From Eunapius fragilis (Eukaryota; Porifera; Demospongiae; Spongillida; Spongillidae), in NCBI GenBank assembly GCA_963681505.1, contig OY811985.1:5888859-5952858 (forward strand): a stretch of 64,000 nucleotides of DNA, read 5' to 3'. Made by a program: the position numbers and the translations under genes. Of this stretch, positions 1 through 10,583 are shown piece after piece; within the stretch, counting starts at the first letter, position 1; every line of letters begins with the position of its first letter. The notes under the pieces were generated by a model, which saw nothing but the letters and a program-made list of their open reading frames with translations, did no database searches and was not told where the DNA came from.

Positions 1-1027
1 TAGATGAGCAGTATGCTGACCAGATCAGCATGGCTCTTGAGAGCGTGCTTACTGACACGGTTGAGACAAAGATATCCTACGTTTCCTTCTACAAGGCAGC
101 CCAGAAACTGATACTGGAAGGGGCAAGTGTAGCGGACAGGATATTTATGTTGGCCTGCTTTGGTCGTCGCATCCTTGAAGGGGCTCCGGAACTCCATGGC
201 ATTGTGAAGGGCTACACCCAAACAGTGATGGAGGAGTCTGTGCTCCAGTTGATAGGAAATGATGGGGAGTGGGTAAGTGTGTGTTGTTTGCATATTGTGG
301 AGCACAATGGGTGTGCAATGCAAGAATGTTAACCACATTCAAAACTTGCCCTTTGAACTGTTCATCCCAGCTCACTACTGTACATGTACATGTGGTGGTG
401 TGTATGTTGGCAGTGTGATACAGTGGTGGCATTTTATTCATAATGTAAACCACCAAGCAGTTACCTAATTTTCCCTCCTCCCCAGGCCCCTTATGCGGAA
501 GATTACACCAACACAGAGATTTCAAGGGATTATGATTGGTGGGACAGCAGTGAGTACCAATATGTGTTCCAAGAGTTCCTGCCGCCCTCAATGCTGAGAA
601 CTGAAAGCACTACTAGTAAGGATTCAAAGGTCTTGCTCTCCAAGTCCAACAGCGTTGAGATTCTGTGCAATAAAGTGGTCGTGCCAAGAGACCAAACTGA
701 TGATACAAGAAAAACGTTTTGTGATAATGCTCCTATGTTCTGACCTTGGGTAGGTATCCCTCTGTCTCCTCTAACTCATCAATTCGAATAGTTGTTCCCA
801 TTGGTAAACACAAGAGGAGTAGAAGTGACTGTTTACCAAGGCCAGTTGCTACAATTCCTACAGATCCCATGCCTCTTGACCTTGACCATGGAATGACACA
901 ACCATCAGCTCCTGTTGTTCCAGCAAGGAAGAGTGCCTTTCAATATGTCTACGACACAGCAATTAACCTGGGACCCACAATTGTACACACAGTCTGCGGG
1001 GTCGTGGCGTATTTTGCGAATAAATAG
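1..1027 (+). CDS. Bcl-2-family-like protein, 5' partial
   Basis: The window opens inside this gene; the frame is open upstream of the first ATG at 30, so the 5' end is missing. Exons are 1-272, 486-615 and 792-1027, with matching phases. The first exon reads FYKAAQKLILEGASVADRIF then LACFGRRI, which resembles a BH1 region, and about 40 residues later LIGNDGEW, which resembles BH2 (family form NGGW). The last exon ends with a moderately hydrophobic tail (LGPTIVHTVCGVVAYFANK) that could anchor it in a membrane, as in many Bcl-2 proteins that control mitochondrial permeability. No typical BH3 can be judged because the N-terminus is absent. An AATAAA at 1019-1024 overlaps the stop codon. The family call rests on short motifs only; pro- or anti-apoptotic role cannot be told. 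Confidence 0.5.
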
Positions 1028-1144
1028 TTGACGTCTGTGTTATTTTTATTTCGATCACAAGCTAATTAATAGGGTTCCACCCTCACGGAAATATAACGCG
1101 TCCCAGCTGTGTATGTGTGTGTGTGTGCTTGTGTACAGACGTGG

Positions 1145-1758
1145 ATGGCACAAACTCACCAGACAGTGAAAGGTGTATCGAGTCGCACACCTAGTACGAA
1201 AAGGCCACCAGCCAGCACTGTAAGTGGGTCATGACGGGGATTATTAACAATTACAATCCTTGCCCAAAGCGACGTAGCGATACATATATGTCATTTGTTG
1301 TTGGTGCGTATAAAGGATGTAGGCCTACGCCGTCTTAGTTAGACCTGAAGACGGCTATGGCTTTCCCTCCTCCCCCCCCCCCCCCCCCGTTTAGGTCACG
1401 ATACCTGAACCCTTCAATCTAGCTTTGGACAGTAGAATACAGGAGAGACAGAAGTTCGATGAAGGCGTTAAAACGCGCTTGAAACTGTTGGAGGAGCAAC
1501 AGCGGCTGGCTGAGGAACAGAGAAAGCGTGAGGAGGAAGAGGAAGTCAGAAAGTACAGAAATACTTTATGTTTTAAGGTAAAACCGTCCGTCCTGGTCGC
1601 TGCACTTGGCTAACTGCCTTAATCTTCAGGCCAGCCCAGTGCAACAATATCCGGGAATTAACATCACTGCAAGTCCGAAAAGACCAACGATGCCTAAAAG
1701 TCCGCAGCTTTCCTCTGGAACTCGCAGTATTAGCAAAAGCCCTCATCCGACCACGTGA
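1145..1758 (+). CDS. TPX2 C-terminal-domain-like small protein
   Basis: Exons 1145-1219, 1395-1577 and 1630-1758 join in phase 0 to give 128 residues. The central part, TIPEPFNLALDSRIQERQKF followed by an EEQ/KRE-rich helix, and the segment CFKASPVQQYPG then TMPKSP, match the C-terminal end of the spindle assembly factor TPX2, where a helix with an FKA-type motif and a PxSP tail occur. TPX2 nucleates and stabilises spindle microtubules and, in vertebrates, activates Aurora A through its N-terminus. Here only the last TPX2 repeat is present: the first exon starts at its own ATG with a basic, Ser/Thr-rich lead. It could be a short paralogue or an alternative promoter product of a longer gene; no upstream TPX2 exons are seen, as the Bcl-2-like gene lies directly upstream. 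The acceptor of exon 2 follows a run of about 16 C. Confidence 0.6.
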
Positions 1759-1885
1759 TGTGCGTGTTTGATAATTGATCCATGTATGTACTGTATGTGC
1801 AATTGAAATTATATTTATAAAACAATAAGTTAATAAGATTGAAAATTAGATTGATTTTACTCTCATATTACGTGCATATGCGGAT

Positions 1886-2920
1886 ATGTGCGGAGCTGTG
1901 CGACATCGTTACTCGCGTACAACAAGAAGTTTGCTTGCGTGTGCTGTTTCAGGCGTCGCATTGCTTTTAGTGGGGGAAGTACTACTGTATGACGTTTACG
2001 CCTTTACATGGAAACGGTTGCAAGGAAGCGATGTGCCGACTTCCTTGAAACTATTGTTACTATCCGACCCACATATCCAGTGTTCCTTCAATGCCTACGA
2101 ACCCTGGCTGTTCCGCTGGGATTCCGACAGGTACTTAAAACAAGCTTACTCGCGTGCTGTACGCCAGCTGAAGCCAGATGTGGTTGTAATACTGGGAGAT
2201 CTATTTGCTGAGGGATTCAAAGCGTCCTCCGCCGAATGGAACCACTACCTTAAGGTGAGTGGTAGTTGATTTTCAATTTGTGTAACTGGTGTGCTTCAAA
2301 TAGAATGGTTTTTGTTGATGTTTATAATGAATGGCTGACGTCCAAATTTTTCAAGCCCAGCATGTATGCGTGTGCCCTCTGGCCTAGTTAGCTGGGACTA
2401 TTGACTATTCACAGGAAACAAAAAACTGCACTCCAAACCATAGGTTTTGTCCGGATAACTTAAAAACTGAGGGCTGAAGATAATCTATTTAGCAAGGTAC
2501 ACCAAGTGATTATCGTCAAACACTTCGTAGTTGACTTTGGTTGCCACATTGTTGATACAAGCCAAGGTTATACCAAGTTATAAGTTAGTTATACCAGCAG
2601 TTATAGTTTGTATAACCATAGTCATGCTCGCAGTGAGATACAATGTATATTCACCACTGTGTCATTGTTGTTCACTGTTGTCCCACATCCATTTGTGTAC
2701 TTTCAAGGGAAGGTTAGATCCTGTAGCCAATCAAGTTTTGAAGATAAATTAATTATGTCTAGGTAGTTGTTTCATCATTACAACCATGTGCATCATGTAG
2801 CTATTAACATTCCACATGGGAGTTCTCTAATGTTATTCACAAATGCCTGGTGTATACTTAGCACATTATATTGAGATTGCATCATGATAGATGTACACAT
2901 GCACACACACGCTCGCACAT

Positions 2921-2971
<51 letters not shown>

Positions 2972-4165
2972 CACACACGTGCACACACATCCCATTGATT
3001 GCTTGGTCAGTTTCTTGTTATACCAGTATATCTATATATCTCTCTCCCCCACCCCCTCTCACCCTCTCCCTCCTCTTTGCCTTCACTGCCAAATGTCTGT
3101 AGTGCTGTCAGTACGAAGCCTGTTGATTGGGAGTGGATCCGTGTGCTTATGAGAATATATTACTTCACCCCAGTGCATGGATGAAATCCTGCCCCCAGCA
3201 AGGGGGACATCGCTTATTGTTGTTCCAGGAGACAATGATATTGGAGGCGAAGGGTTGGATGGGATGAGTGAGGAGGTGAATAGGTGAGGGTTGGTGGTGA
3301 TGAGTGGGGATGGTTGCTGGTGAGGAGTGGGAGGTGGTTGATGTGAGGAGTGGGGAATTGTTTGTGGTAGGCTTGTCTTGCTCACAGTACTGTCTCCCCC
3401 ACACCACACCCCCCCCCCCCCCAAAACAGGAGGTACACTGAGAAGTTTGGTCCTCTCAACTCAATTATAAGGTTACAGAATGTGATTTTTATCAAGGTAA
3501 TGAATGATGGTCTTGGTTTGGGTATCTAAGGCCTACCACTCTGAAGATACGCGCATTGTCTAACTGCTTCTCTCTTAGGCCAACACCCCCTCTTTCATTA
3601 ACCTAATACCCCAAGGGGTTGCAGAAGGTAGTATGAGGCTGGAGGTGGAGTCGTTCCTAAGCAGTGTGGCCCGCAACCTAACGAGCAAGCCAGCCACAGC
3701 CACAGTCGTCTTCCTCAGTCACGTGCCTCTGGTTGAGCTAGCTTCTCCAGATATCAGCAGGATGGTCCTGGGCACCATCCAACCAAGTTACTTGTTCAGT
3801 GGCCACACCCATCGTCCCAAGGTGCGCTGTCATGGCTACACCATTGATGGAGTCTGTGCCTCTCAGGAGTTCACTCTCCCAACCTGTAGCTACAGGATGG
3901 GCGAGGCGTTCATGGGCCTGGGGACTGCTACTGTTGGTATGCAGAGGGCAATTGCATGTTGAATTAACAGGTCCTTTATTAACAGGTCCTTTTCTCTCCT
4001 CTGCTCACAGATGAAAGCGGACATCTCAGGTACGAGGTTCTTTGGCTTCCCCCACGGTTCCCAGTCCTCTTCTGTTACCTCCTCTGGACTGTAGCCAGTT
4101 CAGTAACCATAGCAATGTGTGTCTGTTACCCATGTGTACTGCGATATAGGATTACTGTCAGCTGA
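1886..4165 (+). CDS. membrane metallophosphoesterase, MPPE1/PGAP5-like
   Basis: Exons 1886-2254, 3174-3283, 3430-3496, 3579-3936 and 4011-4165 join in phase to give 352 residues. An N-terminal membrane segment (about 15-40) is followed by calcineurin-like metal-site motifs: SDPH (D61, H63), ILGD (D105), FLSH and SGHTH; a second membrane segment lies near the C-terminus (VLFCYLLWTVA). This order and the two membrane helices match the MPPE1/PGAP5/Cdc1/Ted1 family, which removes ethanolamine phosphate from GPI-anchor glycans in the secretory pathway. Two metal-site positions differ from the usual pattern: GDLFAEG has Ala where human MPPE1 has Asp, and the GNH(D/E) motif reads GDND (142-145). The long first intron (2255-3173) carries a CA repeat. 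Two AATAAA signals at 4226-4237 lie 61-72 nt past the stop, inside or next to the tail of the convergent gene. Confidence 0.8.
2917..2970. repeat. CA microsatellite in intron 1 of the metallophosphoesterase gene
   Basis: About 25 CA units within the 919-bp intron, with flanking imperfect CA runs. Confidence 0.9.
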
Positions 4166-4250
4166 ATAACTTTTAATAGCCATAAAAACACCTCTATTCT
4201 CGGTGACACAACATACAAAGACAAAAATAAAAATAAATAAGTGTAAAGAC

Positions 4251-7038
4251 TTATTTCTGAGCAGCTGCAGCTCTGAGGCGTTCCATTTCTTCTTGGAAGC
4301 GTCTCTTCTCCTCCTCAAATTTCTGCCGCTCGCTTTCAAACTTCATCCTCTCCCTTTCCCACCTGTACTTCTCTTCATTGGCCTGCTGTTTCTGCTGCTC
4401 TATCTGTAGGCACATACAGAAAAGTCAGGGGGAGGGATTTACATATGTGTATGTGTGTGTGACAAAGGTGTAGGCACACTCACCTCTCGTAGAAGTTCCC
4501 CAAATGCTGCTTTCTTGTCTGGTGCAAGGGACGTGTCACTGAGTACCGTCTGCAGTACCTGAATGTTCATCTCTCTTTCAGCTATCAGGACCGTGTCCCG
4601 CTCAGCGAATTTCTTCTGCTGTCGCTGGAATAGGTTGACCAGTCTTTGGGTCTTTGACTCAGCATGCTCTGGGGATGCCTGATTGCTTGACCCCCTAGAT
4701 GATTCATCTGGACTTGGCTGCTCACTTGCGTCCATCTGCGTAGACGTTTGTTTTGGGCCCACACTCGTCATGGTAGACCTGTGATGTGTTTCCTCGTGCT
4801 TCATTGGGTCACATGAGTCTTGTTTGTCGACGCCTCCTTGTGTCACTGACACCCTAGGACTGGCATCATGAATATCTGTTTTCTCACTAGGTACCATTTG
4901 CTCCATCACTGGGCTTTGGTCCTCTGGTGCTGAATCGCATGGCTCTAATTGGAATGACCTTTGGATGGATGCTGGAGAGCGTTGAGGAGGGGTTTCGTTT
5001 CCACGTCCACCCAACGTGGATTCGACTGCAGGTGATCTGGGAGGGGCAGGGCTTCGTGGAGGAGGCAAAGGAGAGCTGGGAGGAGCACCAGTTGGAATAG
5101 GAGAGATGGGAGGAGCACTAATTGGAACAGGAGTGACATGGGGAACGTCTGTTGATACAGGAGGGTCGCTAGTTGGCACAGATGAGACAAGGGGAGCACT
5201 AATTGGAACAGGAGAGATAGGAAGATCACTATTTGGCACAGAAGAGATGTTAGAGTCACTAGTTGGCAAAGGTAAGACAAGGGGGTGAGCACTAATTGGG
5301 GGAGGAGAAACAATGTGAGGACCAAGAGCGTCACTAGCTGGAGAAACATGGTCCCTGGAAACTTCTGAACCCATTTCCAAGGGGGCTGCTTTTGTTAGCT
5401 TTGGTGAACTAGAGCCTGGTGGTGGAGGTACAGGTCTTAGAGACTCTCGGGAAGGTAGTGGTGGAGGAGCAACCTGTACTGGCATTGAAGGGTTCCTCTG
5501 AGGTAGGGGTGGGGGAGCTGTGTTTGTGTGTTATGTGTGTGTATGCACGTGTTATGTGTGTGTATGCACGTGTTATGTGTGTGTATGCACGTGTTTTGTT
5601 TGTGTGTGTGTGTACGTGTGTATAGGCAACAAATAAGGGACAGCTCCCAGAAATGTGCGAAAAAAACACACAACACAACCCCACATACATGCACACACAC
5701 TTGCAAGTAACCCACACCTGTTATCGCAACAGCACTGTTTCCATCTGGATACCTCGGTACCCCAGGCAACGGTTCCACAGGTGGTGGAGTGTCTGGAGCA
5801 ACAGGTGAGAGGTCTCCCAAGATGCCCGCCTGGATGACGTCGTACAAGACCTCCTCGGAGGGCCGGGGGGCACCCGCTGGGAGCAGAGGCCTTGGGGGCG
5901 GGGATTCCTGCTCGGCGTTGTACGCAATGAGGTCGTACAATGAGTCGGCAGCTGCAGGTGGGACAACGGTACTGTTCTTGTTGTAGAGAGATTCCTCCGC
6001 GGGCAGGTGTGAGGTCTTGGTGACTTGCTTTGGTGTGGGGGCGTCTCTACGGATGGATGAGGATTTAGACGAGGGGTTGGGTTTCAACTCCACGTCTTCG
6101 TACAGCACATCTTTCCCTCCTGGTATCTCATCGTAGATGAGGTGGGTCGTCGGAGCTGGGCAGGAGGAAACCTTGAAGGGTTGCTCGGTCGTCAACTCTA
6201 ACTCTTCGTAATTTTCTGTAGTACCCACTATTTTGATGTCTTCGTAAGTCGCGCCAGACTGCTCTAATGTGCTGGTTAGAGGTCCTTTGCGGTCATCCAA
6301 TGACATGTCCATAACACCAGTCCCTTCCTCCTCCTCCTCCTCTTGCTGAAATCTTGGTGTGGGCATGTGACGGTCCTTCTTCTTATAATGTCTGGGTGGT
6401 CCAGAGTGAGATGCTGAACGGCTATCCGGTTTGGAGTCTCCAGCTGATCCATGGTTGGAGACAGAGCTACTTCTGTCTTCAACACTATCCTCCTCTTCCT
6501 CCAGTTCAATGTTATCCTCCCCGTCATGGTCACTGCTTTCTTCGCTTGTCTGATGCCTCTGCGTCACTTTATTTTTCAAGCCTTTTTTCTGGAATCGTTG
6601 TGGGACGGGCTTTTTTTCGCCGTCGTCGTGCGGTTCTGACGTACGCACAGAGGGGGAGGTGTGAGCCTTGAGCTTCCTCTGCCCACCGAGTCCCTCTATC
6701 ATCCTCACGTGAGCCATCGCCAGCTGCTCCCGCCATTCCTGGGCCTCTTCCGCAGTGTCGGCGAACATGTAGTAAATGCGCGGTGTCGTCACTACCACCA
6801 ACGTGTTGCCCAAGTCAACTCCCTTGGGCCACGAGCAGTCCGCCTTTTCGCCCTTCCGCACGGCGAACTTGGGGTCCCGCAACGATATGAGACCCTGGTG
6901 CCGCTTGCTCACGTCCTTGTAATAGTACAGACAGTAGTCGTTCTTCAAGCTCATGGCGCGCTTGTTCCACGTCTTCACTTTGCCGCCGCATTTGCTGAGC
7001 GTGCCCCGGTAGAGCTCTTCGTTCTCCGTCCCCGACAT
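4251..7038 (-). CDS. PH-domain adaptor-like protein with repeated tyrosine motifs and coiled-coil tail
   Basis: The start is the ATG at 7038 (protein begins MSGTENEELYRGTLSKCGG). Exon 1 runs to 5718; exon 2 is 5478-4484; exon 3 is 4403-4251. The model gives 822 residues. The exon 1/2 join is uncertain: a donor at 5702 with an acceptor near 5494 also keeps frame. Residues about 8-105 form a PH domain (phosphoinositide or protein binding), ending in the invariant Trp of the last helix (EWREQLAMAH). Then come basic and acidic low-complexity regions and a series of YxxI/L/V tyrosines: TYEDI, NYEEL, IYDEI, LYEDV, LYDLI, LYDVI, all typical SH2-docking sites. The second exon is rich in Pro with PxS repeats; the last exon is a charged coiled coil (EERYRWERERMKFESER-like). 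I do not recognise an orthologue. A signalling scaffold downstream of tyrosine kinases is an inference. Confidence 0.7.
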
Positions 7039-7656
7039 ACTAGTATCGTATACTGGTTGAAGACGGTCAAGCCTCGTGGTCACCCCTGGCGGACGGAATT
7101 CAAGGAATTAAATAACACACTCCGATGAGCGTTTTTTTATTTTTATTTTTGTTGCTGCACCACAAGTTCACGTACATGCCCACATAAGCAACTTGCATGT
7201 ACATGTACACTGTAGGCTATGAATTCCATACTAGCTCCATACATATAATCGCACCACTCGCAACATGAGCTAGGCCTATAGCTAGCTGGCCAGTTATCGA
7301 CACGCGCAACCCACCGCGTGCATCGCACAGCCAAATCGAGGACTTACACACGGGATGCGTGAAGCATGCTAACCCTACGCCACTACAGTAGTCAGTGTTT
7401 ACATATATAGCTGAACCTGCATTTTGCAGCTACATACTCTAACTCGTGTTGTCACGCCCCTAGTAACGGCAGCAGGCTCTGGTTCACCATAGCACGTATC
7501 CTAGGCTCGGTACTGTGGACTGCAACTGTTCGCGGTTTTCTATACGCTAAGTTGTGGCATACCTTTCTTCCCGGTCGCGGGATCAACAAATTTTCCGGCG
7601 AGCTAAAAAAAAATTCATGGGGCGTGTCCTCTCGTTCCCCTCCAAATAAGAGATCG
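7039..7656. promoter_or_regulatory. divergent spacer between the PH-domain gene and MINPP1
   Basis: About 620 bp between two start codons, so both promoters should lie here. No TATA box or CACGTGA box is seen. A possible splice acceptor (CCGCCAG) just before the PH-gene ATG, at about 7088, could mean an upstream untranslated exon. Confidence 0.4.
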
Positions 7657-8275
7657 ATGGCTACGAAATGGCTTCCATATCTGGTGCATGTGTCTGTGAT
7701 TATCACTGGGTTCATACTAGCTGGCATTATTGGTATATGGAATCCGCCTAGTGAAGTATCATGTGACGTAACAGAGAGAGCGCACGAACTAATGGTATTC
7801 ACTTACTCAACCAAGTCCCCGTATCAGTTTAAAGCACCTGCTAGCAACGAAACGGCCCTGGGGACGTGCAAGACAGTCACTGTAAGGGTTGAAATGATGT
7901 AATCTTGCATGGTGTAAGTGTGTGCGTCTTCCCATTATGGACAAGTAATGGTTTCTTCGTATTCTCTCCCATTCACCTGTAAGTTGTATGGCTTGATCAG
8001 ACATGGGACGCGCTATCCTCAGAAAAAATACATTCAGAACTTCAACACCCTCTTCCAGTCTCTCAGCCAGAAGCTTAGAAGTGATCATGGTGCTGGTGGG
8101 AGTGGAAGTGGTGGTGGCCAGAATAAGTCACTGCTTTCTGTGCTTCGTGGCTGGGAGAACCAGCTACACGAAGAAGATGGCAGCAAGCTGACTCATCATG
8201 GATCCAGGGAACAGTTTTGTTTGGCTAAACGCCTCGCTCAAAGGCAAGTTGAGTGTGTAGACATGCGTGTGTTTG

Positions 8276-8326
<51 letters not shown>

Positions 8327-8859
8327 TGTGTGTGTGTGTGTGCTTTGATTGAAGAAACAACAGTCTTGATTTTGGTGTTTCTAGGCTGCCACCTTAAGTT
8401 ACTATATGGTGTTTCCAAGAACAACGTGGGGATTGCACCCACACCTCTGCATACAAGGGAAATTTTCAGTGTTATTTATAACCCAACTGATGCATGTATC
8501 TGTGATGGAGGGCATAATGTAATCATATAACTGCTTGCATGTGCCCTTAATTAACCACATTTTAATTAATAATGCCCCTAACAAAAAATTAGCCCACCAA
8601 ATGTGGTGTGTGCTTGCACTTGACAAACATTGATCAATGTTGGTACAAGCCTCTGACTGTGTTTTTCAGATACCCTTTTCTATTGGGACAGACGTACAGT
8701 TCATCGACTTATGCATTTACAAGTACCAATAGTTCAAGGACTATCGAGAGGTAATGTGTGTGTATGTGTGTGTGTGTGGTGTGTGTGTTTATGGTGTGAG
8801 TGTGCTATGGTTGATGTGTGTGGTGAGATGTGTGTGGTGTCCATTGTGACCTCATGCTC

Positions 8860-8918
<59 letters not shown>

Positions 8919-10473
8919 GCACTTTCATTTGCCCATGGTCTGTTCCAGGGCAAGGGTCCCCTCGGTGGATACCAGCCCATCACTCTGGACGTTATGGCTG
9001 ACCATAACAACACACTCCTGAGGTTCTTTGACCATTGTCCGCGCTACATGAGTGAAAAGAAGGAGGAGTTGGTATGGGACAGTGGGAGGGGGATAGGTGG
9101 GAGGGGGAGGGTTGAAGTGAGCTGGCAGAGTAGTTTGTGTGATGAGTGAAGGAGGAACAAGGGAGAGGAGGTTGACGGGTTCAGTGTGTTGAGGGCTAAG
9201 GAATGCAGGGTGTTGATCAAACTGCAGGACTATGTAAACAAGGTCAGGCTGAGTGCCCATCTCGAACAGGTGGTTGCTAGGGTGCAGGCCAAAGTGGACC
9301 CTGGTTCGTTGCTACGGACAAAAGTTTAGCCCAGTTTTAATGAGTCTCTCTCTCTCAGAGCAGCGGGTGTGGAACATCACCACCCAGGAGGCCATAACAG
9401 TGTTCCACCTGTGTCATAGTGAGCATGTGGCACTTGGTGAGAGCATGTGAGTGCAAAAACACTAGTTAATTCAAACCCATGTATGCAAATGTTTGTGTGT
9501 GGGAGGGGGAGGGGGGGGAGGGAATAGCACTGTGTTTTGTGTCATTGGAGCCATATTACCCACCACCATTCAATAGCTGGTGTCAACTCTTCTCTCTCCC
9601 TGGTGATGCTGCTGTTATAGAGTATCTTGCTGACCTCAAGCTGTACTGGAAAAAAGGTTATACGGGCGTACCCCCCCCACACACACACACACACACCCCT
9701 GTAACCATCTGACACCTGTGTGTGTTGTTTTATCAGGACATGGGCGTGACATCAATTTTAAGATGTCCACGCACTTGGTAGAAGATATGCTGACACACCT
9801 GCAACATGGCCAGGATTCTGTGTTGAATCACGCCAGAAATCCAAAGAGAGCTGCAACATTTAGGTATTTTGTATGGAGAAGCCAGCAGTCAGGGGCGTGA
9901 CATCCCTTTGGGGCCAATGTGGGCCCAGATTTGCACATGCAGAGACACTTCTTCCCTTTGTAGCATTCTGGGGGTTAATGAATGATTCCCAACCACTTCG
10001 ACATGACAATTACCAAGGTATGTCTCACGCAACCCCCCCCCCCCCCCCCCCCCCCCATCCCCACGCCAAGGTATGTTCCACCCAACCCTCCCCCCCCTCC
10101 CTGTCTCCTCGCTCACCTACAACGAGCATACAACATTGTCGTTGCAGAAATGCAGAGCAGGAGGTTTCGTGGCAGCCATATAGCTCCTTTTAGTGGCAAC
10201 ATGCTGTGTGTTCTCTACGACTGTGGCATCAGTGTGGCAGGTTTGTTACTGCACTTTAAAAAAAGAATGCAATTAATGATGTCCCCTGTAGCTGATGAGC
10301 GGTTCAGGGTGCGCCTTCTGTTGAACGAAGAACCCATGGCTCCTCCATTTTGTCGCAACCCTGATTCCTTCGGGATGTGCTCACTGTCAGAGTTTGTCAG
10401 CCATTTCAGAGACATGACTGGTGGCAGCCATTTCTCAGATATTTGTTCTCACCCTGACTACTGCCCAGTTTGA
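7657..10473 (+). CDS. MINPP1: multiple inositol polyphosphate phosphatase (histidine acid phosphatase)
   Basis: Exons: 7657-7881, 7984-8243, 8670-8750, 8918-9071, 9162-9269, 9361-9446, 9577-9656, 9737-9863, 9929-10017, 10148-10240, 10292-10473. All phases agree; product 494 residues, close to vertebrate MINPP1. The catalytic motif RHGTRYP is at 81-87 and the proton-donor motif HAE at about 377. Other family landmarks are RFFDHC, YLADLKLYWKKG and RVRLLLNEEP. Residues about 4-26 form a signal anchor. The enzyme removes phosphates from higher inositol phosphates such as InsP6, mainly in the ER lumen or secreted. Intron 2 starts with GC (AG|GCAAGT at 8244), and homology across the join leaves no better GT site. 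The exon 4 acceptor is the end of a CA microsatellite. The start of exon 5 has a weak acceptor and is the least certain boundary. The ATG at 7657 is the first ATG in the frame. Confidence 0.93.
8277..8343. repeat. GT microsatellite in MINPP1 intron 2
   Basis: Nearly pure GT repeat, 34 bp downstream of the GC donor at 8244. Confidence 0.9.
8863..8917. repeat. CA microsatellite forming the acceptor of MINPP1 exon 4
   Basis: About 26 CA units whose last three bases are CAG, the 3' splice site. The coding frame resumes at 8918. The usual pyrimidine tract is replaced by CA repeats. Confidence 0.85.
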
Positions 10474-10583
10474 TGGTGATTGACACACTCACAACCCTCC
10501 CACATTACACCATCACAGTACCATTGTCACAAAATGTCACTGACATGTACTGTATGACTATAATAGGCTGATTATTAAAACTA

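Noticed and set aside
9253..9360. Read-through of MINPP1 exon 5 into exon 6
   Set aside because: The frame between 9270 and 9360 contains a stop (TAG in ...AAAGTTTAG...) and non-conserved sequence; a normal intron explains it.
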